Below, piece after piece: positions 6,754 through 13,600 of a stretch of DNA of 13,628 nucleotides. The notes below the pieces were generated by a model. It worked only from the letters and a program-made list of their open reading frames with translations. It ran no database searches and was not told the origin of the DNA. Each line of letters starts with the position of its first letter. Within the stretch, counting starts at the first letter, position 1. This stretch comes from JANLQX01 sp043775075 (lineage in GTDB: Bacteria > Actinomycetota > Acidimicrobiia > Acidimicrobiales > JANYDT01): positions 1 to 13,628 of the forward strand of contig JAYVSS010000024.1 of the NCBI GenBank assembly GCA_043775075.1, in the 5' to 3' direction. The position numbers were made by a program, and so were the translations under genes.

Positions 6754-7749
6754 ATGACGCTGCGCATCGGACTTCTCGGAGCTGGCCGGATCGCCAAAGT
6801 GCACGCCATGGCAATCGCCGCGACGTCAGACGCCACCCTCGTCGCCGTCGCCGACGTCGTGCCGGAGGCGGCGATCGCACTCGCCGAGCAGCACGCAATG
6901 TCCGTCCGTTCGATCGAGGAGATCCTCGCTGCGCCGGACATCGACGCGGTGTTCATTGCAACGCCGACCGACCTCCACGCCGAGCTGATCATCGCGTCTG
7001 CCAACGCCGGCAAGGCGATCTTCTGCGAGAAGCCGATCGATCTGTCGGCGGACCGCACCCGGGCATGCCTCGCCGTCGTCGCGGCGCGTAACGTGCCGCT
7101 CATGGTCGGATTCAACCGCCGGTTCGACCCGAACTTCAAGGGCGTGCGGGCGCGCATCGATGCCGGCGCGATCGGTGACGTTGAGATGGTCATGATCACT
7201 TCGCGCGATCCGGGTCCTCCGCCGCTGTCGTACATGGCCCGCTCGGGTGGCTTGTTCCGGGACATGACGATTCACGACTTCGACATGGCCCGCTTCCTGC
7301 TCGGTGAGGAACCGGTGTCGGTGTTCGCGGTCGGGTCGGTGCTGGTCGATCCGCAGATCGCCTCCGTTTCGTATCTCGACTCGGCGGCGGTAACGCTGGT
7401 GACCTCGTCAGGTAAAATTGCCCAGATTTCCAACTCGCGCCGTGCGACGTACGGTTACGACCAGCGCATTGAAGTCCTCGGCTCGTTGGGCATGGTCAAG
7501 GCGGCGAACCTCCACGCTGACTCGGTCGAGGTCGCCGACGCAAGCGGCTTCGGGCGTTCGCCGCTGATGACCTTCTTCGTCGATCGATACATGGATGCCT
7601 ACCGTGCCGAGGTTGCGGCCTTCGTCGATGCGGTGGTTACGGGACGCGCTCCCTCGCCGAGCGGCGACGACGGCTTGCGAGCACTGCTCCTTGCCGATGC
7701 CGCAACACAATCGGCGCAGGAGGGCCGGGCGATCGCGGTCGGCACATGA
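6754..7749 (+). CDS. iolG: Inositol 2-dehydrogenase
   Basis: This 331-residue NAD-dependent enzyme oxidises myo-inositol to 2-keto-myo-inositol (scyllo-inosose), the first pathway step, in the cytoplasm. LGAGRIAKVHA (8-18) is the dinucleotide-binding loop. CEKPIDL (91-97) carries K93, and SGGLFRDMTIHDFDMARFLL carries D170 and H174; these match the Lys/Asp/His triad of Bacillus IolG. VGFNRRFDPNF (118-128), SRDPGPPP (150-157) and YGYDQRIEVLGS (residues ~230-241) are blocks I associate with inositol 2-dehydrogenases specifically. Length is typical (about 330-345). The ATG at 6754 has GGAGG 5 nt upstream. It is the best evidence, with iolD, that this locus serves inositol or a close relative. Confidence 0.9.
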   Translation: MTLRIGLLGAGRIAKVHAMAIAATSDATLVAVADVVPEAAIALAEQHAMSVRSIEEILAAPDIDAVFIATPTDLHAELIIASANAGKAIFCEKPIDLSADRTRACLAVVAARNVPLMVGFNRRFDPNFKGVRARIDAGAIGDVEMVMITSRDPGPPPLSYMARSGGLFRDMTIHDFDMARFLLGEEPVSVFAVGSVLVDPQIASVSYLDSAAVTLVTSSGKIAQISNSRRATYGYDQRIEVLGSLGMVKAANLHADSVEVADASGFGRSPLMTFFVDRYMDAYRAEVAAFVDAVVTGRAPSPSGDDGLRALLLADAATQSAQEGRAIAVGT

Positions 7750-7753
7750 GGTT

Positions 7754-8572
7754 TTGACCGAGATCAGGGACCGCCGCATCACCGTCATCAACGGCGGCAC
7801 GCAAGGCCTCGGCGAGGCGCTCGCCCGCAATCTCGCGGCAGGTGGCAACGCCGCCCTCGTGCTCACCGGCCGTTCCGTCGAGCGAGGCACGGCGCTTGCC
7901 GACGAACTGACCGGCACCGGCACCCCTTCAATCGCCGTTCAGGTCGACATCTCGCATCTCGACTCGGCGCAGCGCATCATCGAAGCCGCCGTGGCCCGCT
8001 TCGGGGTCGTGCACAACGTCGTCAACGTCGCCGCCGCAACGTCGCGGGCGACCCTGTTCGAGGACACCCCCGAGCACTTCGACCTCCAGATGGCGACCAA
8101 CGTGCGAGGCCCGTACTTCCTCATCCAGGCCGCGGCGCGGGTGATGATCGCGCACGGCGTGAGGGGTTCAATCGTGAACGTCGGATCGATCTCCGGCTAC
8201 GGTGGGCACACGCGGCTCACCTCCTATGCGATGTCGAAGGGTGCGCTTACGATCATGACGAAGAACCTTGCGTTCGGGCTCATGCGCCACGGCATCCGTG
8301 TGAACCAGGTGAACCCCGGATGGATGGACACCGAGTCCGAGCACGTGACGCAGGTGACCTACGACGGCGCCCCCGAGAACTGGCTTGAGCTGGCCGAGGA
8401 ACGGCGGCCGATGAAGCGCCTCCTGAAGCCATGGGAGGTCGCGAACGTCATCGCGCTATGCCTGTCGGACGACTCGGGCCTCATGACGGGCAGCGTCATC
8501 GACGTGGATCAGTCGGTGCTCGGCGCAGGCGATCCGTCCATGCCAGCGGAGCACGACACCGTGCAGCCGTGA
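7754..8572 (+). CDS. Short-chain dehydrogenase/reductase (classical SDR)
   Basis: About 272 residues from TTG 7754. The NAD(P)-binding loop is NGGTQGLGEALA (13-24), a variant of TGxxxGxG. The catalytic set is N116, S145, Y158 and K162 (YAMSK), and the C-terminus has the usual SGLMTGSVIDVD. Substrate is undetermined; in this operon a ketoinositol, cyclitol or sugar lactone step is likely. The start is uncertain: TTG 7754 is only 4 nt after the iolG stop and has just AGG close by, with too short a spacer. The next upstream in-frame ATG (7697) would overlap iolG by 53 nt and adds an Arg-rich stretch, so TTG with coupling to iolG is preferred. The gene ends 12 nt from the convergent ATPase stop, and no terminator hairpin fits in that gap. 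Confidence 0.88.
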   Translation: MTEIRDRRITVINGGTQGLGEALARNLAAGGNAALVLTGRSVERGTALADELTGTGTPSIAVQVDISHLDSAQRIIEAAVARFGVVHNVVNVAAATSRATLFEDTPEHFDLQMATNVRGPYFLIQAAARVMIAHGVRGSIVNVGSISGYGGHTRLTSYAMSKGALTIMTKNLAFGLMRHGIRVNQVNPGWMDTESEHVTQVTYDGAPENWLELAEERRPMKRLLKPWEVANVIALCLSDDSGLMTGSVIDVDQSVLGAGDPSMPAEHDTVQP

Positions 8573-8584
8573 GGTGGTAGTGGT

Positions 8585-9358
8585 TTAGGAGCGCGCTTTC
8601 AGCTCGTGCTCGAGCGCTTCCAGTTCGGCCCCGCCCGCCATGAGGCGAGTGAGTTCTTCACGGCTCAGCTCGTCTTTTGCGAAGTCGCCCATCGAATGCC
8701 CGCGGTTGAGGAGCAGAAACCGATCGCCCACGGGATACGCGTGGTGCGGGTTGTGACTGATGAAGATGACACCGAGCCCACGGTCCGCCGCGGCGCGCAC
8801 ATACTTGAGCACTACGCCAGATTGGCGGACGCCAAGCGCCGATGTCGGCTCGTCGAGGATCAACACGCGGGCGCCGAAGTAAACGGCCCTGGCGATCGCC
8901 ACCGACTGACGCTCGCCACCAGACAACGTGCCGACCGGCTGGTCGATGTCACGGACGTCGATGCCCATCTTCGCCATCTCGGCCTTGGCTGTGTCGCGCA
9001 TATGGTTGCTGCGCATGAAGATGTGGGCGGTCATCGGCTCGGCACCGAGGAAGAAGTTGCGCCAGACCGACATCAGCGGCGCCATGGCGAGATCCTGATA
9101 AACGGTGGCGATCCCGCGGTCACGCGCATCTCGTGGCGACTCCAGCACGACGGGCTTCCCGTCTATGAGGTACTCGCCCGTGCTTGGTTTGTGCAGACCG
9201 GCGAGCACCTTGATGAACGTCGACTTGCCAGCGCCGTTGTCGCCGAGCACGCACGTGACCTTGCCCGCTCCGACGATGGTCGATATGTCTTCGAGCGCCG
9301 TCACGTTGCCGAAATACTTCGAGATGCCACGGAGCTGCAGCAGTGGTTCGTCGCTCAT
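8585..9358 (-). CDS. Sugar ABC transporter ATP-binding protein (single-domain, FrcA-like)
   Basis: This 257-residue cytoplasmic ATPase would energise the adjacent permease. It shows Walker A GDNGAGKS (39-46), Q-loop Q88 (VYQDLAM), signature LSGGERQ (145-151), Walker B VLILDE (165-170) and H-loop H202 (ISHN). The segment ALGVRQSGVVL and the single ATPase domain resemble the FrcA type of carbohydrate-uptake (CUT2) ATPases. Ribose, galactose and inositol CUT2 systems usually use one protein of about 500 residues with two ATPase domains, so here a homodimer is expected. The ATG at 9358-9356 overlaps the permease stop as ATGA; GGAG lies 5 nt upstream. A longer open frame runs upstream of this ATG to 10021, but that part is only the permease gene read in another frame. 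Confidence 0.93.
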   Translation of the reverse strand: MSDEPLLQLRGISKYFGNVTALEDISTIVGAGKVTCVLGDNGAGKSTFIKVLAGLHKPSTGEYLIDGKPVVLESPRDARDRGIATVYQDLAMAPLMSVWRNFFLGAEPMTAHIFMRSNHMRDTAKAEMAKMGIDVRDIDQPVGTLSGGERQSVAIARAVYFGARVLILDEPTSALGVRQSGVVLKYVRAAADRGLGVIFISHNPHHAYPVGDRFLLLNRGHSMGDFAKDELSREELTRLMAGGAELEALEHELKARS

Positions 9359-11463
9359 CTCGACTCCAGCGCCTTCCGGCGTGTGTAGGTGTTCACGAGA
9401 ACTGCGACCAGCAGCACACCGCCGAGGAACGCGTATCGGCCATCGCCGTTCCACCCGGCCACGGTCTGGAAGCCAGTCGTCGACATGGCGAGGATGGCGG
9501 CGCCGAGGCTGGCACCGATCACCGACCCGTACCCGCCGGTCATCAGGCACCCGCCGACGACAGCCGCAATAATGAACTCGAACTCGAGGCCCGTGCCCTG
9601 GTCGGCCTGCACCGTGCCGTAACGCAACGCGATCAGCGTTCCGCTGAGCGCGGCGCAGATCGACACGGTGACGAACAACGCGATCTTCACCCGATTGGCG
9701 GGCACACCGATCGCCCGAGCGGCATCCTTGTTGCCGCCGACCGAGAAGATCCAGTTGCCCCACTTCGTTTTCACCAGGATGTAGGCGCCGATGCCGGCGA
9801 CTAGCAGCCACCACAGCACCGTCTCCCGAAGCACGTTTTGCGGCACCGGTTTCCCCGCCTCGCGAAGCTGCTTTGCATGCGCCGCAGAGAAGTTTGTGAA
9901 CCCCAGCCGGACGAGTACGCCGAGGACGGCCACGAATGCGCCGACGACCTGAAGTCGCCGACCAAGTCGGTCGGCAGCCGTAACCCCGAACGTTCGCTTC
10001 TCCATTGCGTACTCGAGCCACGAGTTCGCCAGCAGTGCTGCGGCAGCAGCACCGAGCACCGCAGGGAGAACGGTTCGGAACCGCGGGGCGGATGAATCGA
10101 TACGGGTGACGAGCCCCAGCACCACGAGCGCTGTTGCCACGAGCACGCCGATCAAGAGCTGCCCACCTCGGCTCGACGCTGCGGCCCGACCCCGTGCGGC
10201 CAGCAGCACCACGATCCCGCCGGTACCGAGCACGAGCAAGCCGAGCGCCCGCAGCGCCTGCACGGTCGCCAGCTGGAGCGCGGACACGACGAGGGTGAGG
10301 AGCACGAGCGCCGAGTAGGAACCGAAGATGACGAGCTTCGCATACCCCGTCCTCGTGAAGCTCGCACGAACCTGAGGAAGCAACGAGCGCAAGGCAAACG
10401 CAAGCCCGAGCAACGCCGCAGCCACTGCAATGATGGGCCGGAGGCTTGGGGAGATCCAGGTGAGCACGGCGCGGCGCTCATTGCGATCGAACGGGATATG
10501 GATCACGCACGCAAGCGCGATGCCGACCAATCCAACGACGACACCACCCACTGCGTCGCCGGGCAGCGCGAAGCCCGTCGCCGAGCGTCCGCCGGTTGCT
10601 GGAACCCAGCGCGCCCAGGCAAGCCCACCGATCGCGACGATGGACCCCGCACCGAGCAGCACGCCGAAGAGCGTGTTCTCGGCAAGGCCGTCCGTCTCGA
10701 GGAGAGCTACGAACGACGCAAGTGCGCCGGCCGCGCCGAGGACCCCAACCAGCACGCCAAGCGGGGCCACGGCGACCCGTCGAATGAACGACTGGTCAAG
10801 GAGTCCAACGGTGAAAAGCACCGCTCCGACGATGACGCAGATCACGAAGATCCAGTCACGTGCGCCGAACTCCGTGAGTCGCCATTCGTGGGCGATCCAC
10901 TGCCGGAAACCGGCGGCACCGCGCTGATCAATGATCTGGTCGATGTAAACCTTCTGCGCAAGCCGTTTCGCTAGCACGAGCATCAGCCCGCGCATCACGA
11001 AGAAGGAGGCAAGCGTGATGATGAAGCTCGGCAACCCAGTCTTGTTAACCATGTAGCCGTTGAACCAGCCGATCGCTCCGGCGACAGCGAACGCCGCGAG
11101 GATCGCCCATCCGATGTGGACGCCGGTGCCGGCGAAAAATCGCGACACCAAGCCAATCGTCATCGCGGCGGCACCCGTCATGACCCCCGACGAGAGATCG
11201 AATTCGCCACCAATCATGAGCAGCGCGATCGCCGTCGCCATGATCCCGTATGGTGCAGCGACATCGAGCCAGTTGAGCGTTGTGCCCGCCGTGCCGAACG
11301 TCTCGCCGTTCCCCCAAAGGAACAGCCACACGACCACCGCACCGATGAGTGCACCGATCTCGGGCGAGATCAGCCATCGGCGCATCGGCCCGCGGTGCAC
11401 GATCCGTTCGTCTGCGCCAGCCCCTACGCCAGGTGCTGCACGCAACTTCGACTCAGTCTCCAC
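9355..11463 (-). CDS. CUT2-type sugar ABC transporter permease with large extra hydrophobic module
   Basis: About 702 residues from GTG 11463 (ATG 11385 is an alternative), roughly twice the usual 320-400 of this permease family. The N-terminal part (about 34-230) has GGEFDLSSGVMTGAA (85-99), matching the family 'GG.DLSVG' block, and a run of membrane helices. The C-terminal part (about 547-702) has FSVGGNKDAARAIGV (573-587) and AAVVGGCLMTGGYGSVIG (633-650), also family blocks. Between them, about residues 230-500, are many extra Ala/Leu/Val/Gly-rich predicted membrane segments with no motif I recognise. The reading frame is intact and the ATPase overlaps its stop by ATGA, so it is presumably functional. 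The ATG at 11532 was rejected as start because the first codons would lie in the intergenic hairpin. Membrane channel for the sugar or cyclitol delivered by the binding protein. Confidence 0.88.
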   Translation of the reverse strand: METESKLRAAPGVGAGADERIVHRGPMRRWLISPEIGALIGAVVVWLFLWGNGETFGTAGTTLNWLDVAAPYGIMATAIALLMIGGEFDLSSGVMTGAAAMTIGLVSRFFAGTGVHIGWAILAAFAVAGAIGWFNGYMVNKTGLPSFIITLASFFVMRGLMLVLAKRLAQKVYIDQIIDQRGAAGFRQWIAHEWRLTEFGARDWIFVICVIVGAVLFTVGLLDQSFIRRVAVAPLGVLVGVLGAAGALASFVALLETDGLAENTLFGVLLGAGSIVAIGGLAWARWVPATGGRSATGFALPGDAVGGVVVGLVGIALACVIHIPFDRNERRAVLTWISPSLRPIIAVAAALLGLAFALRSLLPQVRASFTRTGYAKLVIFGSYSALVLLTLVVSALQLATVQALRALGLLVLGTGGIVVLLAARGRAAASSRGGQLLIGVLVATALVVLGLVTRIDSSAPRFRTVLPAVLGAAAAALLANSWLEYAMEKRTFGVTAADRLGRRLQVVGAFVAVLGVLVRLGFTNFSAAHAKQLREAGKPVPQNVLRETVLWWLLVAGIGAYILVKTKWGNWIFSVGGNKDAARAIGVPANRVKIALFVTVSICAALSGTLIALRYGTVQADQGTGLEFEFIIAAVVGGCLMTGGYGSVIGASLGAAILAMSTTGFQTVAGWNGDGRYAFLGGVLLVAVLVNTYTRRKALESR

Positions 11464-11490
11464 ATGTCCCCCGTGTCCCCGATGAGTGGC

Positions 11491-11525
11491 TCTGCAGCCG
11501 GGACGCTTGCCGCCCCGGCTGCAGA
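11491..11525 (-). promoter_or_regulatory. Perfect 12-bp intergenic hairpin between binding-protein and permease genes
   Basis: TCTGCAGCCGGG (11491-11502) and CCCGGCTGCAGA (11514-11525) are exact inverted repeats around an 11-nt loop. In the transcript the stem begins 17 nt after the binding-protein stop codon and ends about 27 nt before the permease GTG. No U-run follows it, so it does not look like a full intrinsic terminator. A stem in this place in binding-protein operons commonly stabilises the upstream mRNA end and lowers downstream expression, giving excess binding protein over membrane parts (malE-malF is the textbook case). Confidence 0.7.
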
Positions 11526-11542
11526 TCAGCATTCAGCAACGA

Positions 11543-12505
11543 CTACCGGGTTCCGGCGGCGACGAGTTTGGAAACCGCGTCGGCGTTGTCCTTCGTCACG
11601 AAGCCAGGGCCGGTGTTGATCGGCAGACCGCCGCCAAGGGTGTTCTTGTTGGTTGCGTTCAGGTAGAGGGCGAGCACCGATACGTAGCCCTGCAAGTACT
11701 GCTGCTGGTCGATGGTGAACGAGACCGTCCCGGCCGCGATGTCCTTCAGGATGTCCGTCGAGAGATCGACGCCGCCGATGATGACGGTACGACCGAGCTC
11801 CTTGGCCGCCGCCGACGCATCGTGCGCCACAACCGGCCCGACTCCAAACACGCCGTCGACGTCCTTGCGGGCATCGAGCGCGGCCTTTACGTCAGCTTGC
11901 TGCTTGCCGGACTTGTCGCCCGACGTGGTGATCACGTCGAACTTCCCCTTGAACGTGCTCTTGGCACCGGCGCAGCGGGAATCAAGACCCGTGTTCGTCT
12001 GCTCCTGCTTCACGCAGAGGAGGCTCTTCACCCCGGCGGCCTGGAACTTCTCGCCTGCACCAGCGCCGGCCGTGAACTCGTCCTGGCCGATGTGTGTGAA
12101 CGCGCCGTACTCCTTGTAGAGGTTCGATCCCGAGTTGGTTGTCACGACCGGGATGCCAGCCTTAACCGCCGCCTGCACAGCGCTCTTCACGGCGCTGGGA
12201 TCCGCCAGCGACACCGCGATGCCGGCGACCTTATCCGTGACGGCCTGGTTGATCGCGTCGGCCTGCTTCGTCCCGGTGTTGTTCGAACCGATGTAACGAA
12301 CGGTGACCCCAAGATCCTTTCCGGCCTTCTCGGCGCCCTTCTGGAACACCGACCAGAACACGCCGCCGTCGCCATGCGTGATCACGGCGATGGTGATCCT
12401 CGGACCCTTCGTCGAAGCAGCGTAGGTCGGCCCCGCCGACAGGCCGGTGGCGGCGAGCAGTGCTGCTCCACCAACTGCAATGGATAAAACGCGGAACTTC
12501 CTCAT
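11543..12505 (-). CDS. Sugar/cyclitol ABC transporter substrate-binding protein (periplasmic-binding type I)
   Basis: This 320-residue exported binding protein is of the ribose/galactose/inositol-binding (Peripla_BP_4) type. A signal peptide is clear: MRKFR, a hydrophobic run IAVGGAALLAATGL, then a TYA-A type cleavage region near residues 26-30. No lipobox Cys is present, unlike most actinobacterial binding proteins. The mature part begins ITIAVITHGDGGVFWSVFQKG, the family's first strand and helix. Further blocks are IAVSLADPSAVKSAVQAAV, GIPVVTTNSG (first-domain hinge region), HIGQDEFTAGAGAG, and FTIDQQQYLQGYVSVLALYL near the end. The ATG at 12505 follows AAAGGGGAGA. It heads the transporter operon. 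Which sugar it binds cannot be told from sequence; inositol or a related compound is inferred from the neighbours. Confidence 0.92.
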   Translation of the reverse strand: MRKFRVLSIAVGGAALLAATGLSAGPTYAASTKGPRITIAVITHGDGGVFWSVFQKGAEKAGKDLGVTVRYIGSNNTGTKQADAINQAVTDKVAGIAVSLADPSAVKSAVQAAVKAGIPVVTTNSGSNLYKEYGAFTHIGQDEFTAGAGAGEKFQAAGVKSLLCVKQEQTNTGLDSRCAGAKSTFKGKFDVITTSGDKSGKQQADVKAALDARKDVDGVFGVGPVVAHDASAAAKELGRTVIIGGVDLSTDILKDIAAGTVSFTIDQQQYLQGYVSVLALYLNATNKNTLGGGLPINTGPGFVTKDNADAVSKLVAAGTR

Positions 12506-12541
12506 TAATCTCCCCTTTGATTGAACGTGCCTCGCAACAAA

Positions 12542-12555
12542 GGGCCTAGTGGCCC
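12542..12555 (-). promoter_or_regulatory. Small hairpin in the 5' leader of the transporter operon
   Basis: GGGCC and GGCCC are inverted repeats around a 4-nt loop (GGGCCACTAGGCCC on the minus strand). It lies between the predicted promoter and the binding-protein ribosome-binding site, about 37 nt before the ATG. It may stabilise the leader; it is too short to claim more. Confidence 0.35.
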
Positions 12556-12578
12556 AGTGCTGACTGAGTGTCGTTGAG

Positions 12579-12607
12579 AGTATGACAGGACAAATGTCCC
12601 GTGTCGA
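12579..12607 (-). promoter_or_regulatory. Predicted promoter of the ABC transporter operon
   Basis: On the minus strand TCGACA (12607-12602, 5 of 6 to TTGACA) is followed by exactly 17 bp and then CATACT (12584-12579, 4 of 6 to TATAAT). The predicted leader to the ATG at 12505 is about 65 nt. It is the best-formed -35/-10 pair in the window. Confidence 0.6.
12588..12599. promoter_or_regulatory. Palindromic operator candidate inside the -35/-10 spacer
   Basis: GGACAAATGTCC has perfect 5-bp arms (GGACA/TGTCC) around a 2-bp centre and sits wholly within the 17-bp spacer of the predicted transporter promoter. A protein bound here would directly block RNA polymerase. It does not match the TGT(C/G)ATGACAA motif, although ATGACA occurs next to it at 12582-12587, so a different regulator or a composite site is possible. 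Confidence 0.45.
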
Positions 12608-13121
12608 CCGCAGCGCTGCGGCTGGGTTGGCTGGCGCCTTCAGCCAGTCGATCGGCGTCGATGCCAGCGGTTCCGTTCCGACGGTCGCCCGCAGTTCCGC
12701 CTTAGCAGGCGTGATGAAAATAGGGTTCGTGGCGGGTGAGCGTCGGGAGTTCTTGGCGTGGGTTGACGAGTTGGTGTTGTTTGAAGGTTGTCGGTTTCGT
12801 TGGCGGGCTGATTGGACCGCCCGGTCTTCGCGGTTGTGGAGAGCGGCTCACGCTCGTGGTCCCGACAGAGGACCGGATGTCAGCCGAGGCAACACTCGTC
12901 CTCGAAAACACACGCTCGTTTGACCTCAGCGTTCATGGCGCGGCGCCCGGCCAGAGTCATACGCGCGCTTATCGATCGGTTTTGCGTCCTCATGTTGCGC
13001 GTAGGAGCACGAACCCCAAGGCTCAATCGCCGCGGTATGGGCCTTGCACCGCCCACATCAAAAGCGGACTCTCCAAGCGTGCAGCGTCGAGCAGGCACAG
13101 CCCACCGTGTCTTCGCGGTGC
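12608..13121. other. Gene-poor stretch of about 0.5 kb
   Basis: No frame here has a recognisable domain, a good ribosome-binding site or the codon pattern of the neighbours. The part at about 12715-12860 is rich in G and T on the plus strand, with TTG recurring every few bases, unlike the flanks. Together with the recombinase fragment to the right, this looks like decayed or acquired DNA, but I recognise no insertion-sequence ends, tRNA or CRISPR repeats. Confidence 0.5.
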
Positions 13122-13382
13122 TCAGCTTTCGACGAGGATTACAAGGGTGGCCTGGCGGACGCCGTCATAGTTCATTGCTTCGGCACCTGCTTCGCTCTCC
13201 ATGACCGCCTGGAACGCTTCCATGTCGGAAACATCCATGCTCAGACCAACGCGACTGGGGTTCTCCGGGTCGACGAAAGTACGAATATCTTTCGCCACCG
13301 AGCCGAACACCTCGACCCGTTTCGGCGACGAAAGCCAATGGGCGACATCGTCGACTTCATGAGTAGCGATGAGCTTCGGCAT
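13122..13382 (-). CDS. Small conserved-looking protein, possibly dimeric alpha/beta-barrel type
   Basis: 86 residues starting MPKLIATHEVDDVAHWLSSP, with AAGGAG 7-8 nt before the ATG at 13382, so it is very likely a real gene. The sequence alternates short strands and helices: a first strand (KLIATHEV), DVAHWLSSPKRVEVFGSVA, a central strand (VGLSMDVSD), helix DMEAFQAVMESEAGAEAM and a last strand (ATLVILVES). This order is like small ferredoxin-like/dimeric alpha-beta barrel proteins. No signal peptide, membrane segment or metal-binding motif is visible. I recall similar unnamed proteins in actinobacteria but cannot name a family. It lies apart from the transporter operon on the same strand, and no functional link with the inositol genes is evident. 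Confidence 0.8.
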   Translation of the reverse strand: MPKLIATHEVDDVAHWLSSPKRVEVFGSVAKDIRTFVDPENPSRVGLSMDVSDMEAFQAVMESEAGAEAMNYDGVRQATLVILVES

Positions 13383-13504
13383 CGGAGTGCTCCTTCGTTG
13401 AAGGGTCCACCGGAACGCGGACCAGTCCGGACGATACTTGACGTCCGCGTTCCCGCGCCGAGTGAGAATGGCGTCACGCAGGAACAGACTCCTCCGTCCC
13501 CCAG

Positions 13505-13585
13505 CCCGTCCACCAGCGCCCGCTGGAATAGCAGGGCGCCTCGGTCAATGTCAACGTCACCCCATCGCAATCCGAGCAGGGCAAA
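13505..13585 (-). pseudogene. Fragment of a tyrosine recombinase/phage-type integrase
   Basis: One minus-strand frame reads FALLGLRWGDVDIDRG followed by ALLFQRALVDG, matching the segment just after the first catalytic Arg box of actinobacterial integrases (recalled pattern: LLGLRW.DVDLD.G.L.V.R.L). Ten codons upstream there is a TGA. Downstream, the family's conserved 'KT..S.R.V.L' block does not appear in any frame, and neither the His-x-x-Arg nor the Tyr box is present. It is therefore an isolated relic, a sign of past mobile-element activity next to this locus. Short similarity from memory only. Confidence 0.5.
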
Positions 13586-13586
13586 C

Positions 13587-13600
13587 TGAAACGCGTTTCA
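13587..13600. promoter_or_regulatory. Perfect LacI-family type palindrome
   Basis: TGAAACGCGTTTCA is a 14-bp perfect palindrome with the central CG step and the AAACG half-site typical of LacI/GalR operators. It lies near the right edge next to the recombinase fragment, so its target gene is probably outside the window on the right. A probable LacI-family gene ends at the left edge of the window, but a link over this distance is only a guess. Confidence 0.5.

Noticed and set aside
9359..10021. N-terminal extension of the ATPase frame up to 10021
   Set aside because: It is Arg-rich, lacks any domain and lies wholly inside the permease gene in another frame. The ATG at 9358 with the ATGA overlap is the natural start.
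12582..12923. 113-codon plus-strand open frame
   Set aside because: It overlaps the predicted transporter promoter, has no ribosome-binding site, and its sequence is low in recognisable structure.
13103..13120. CACCG/CGGTG hairpin just after the small-protein gene as a terminator
   Set aside because: The stem is only 5 bp with an 8-nt loop and no T-run follows; chance is likely in GC-rich DNA.
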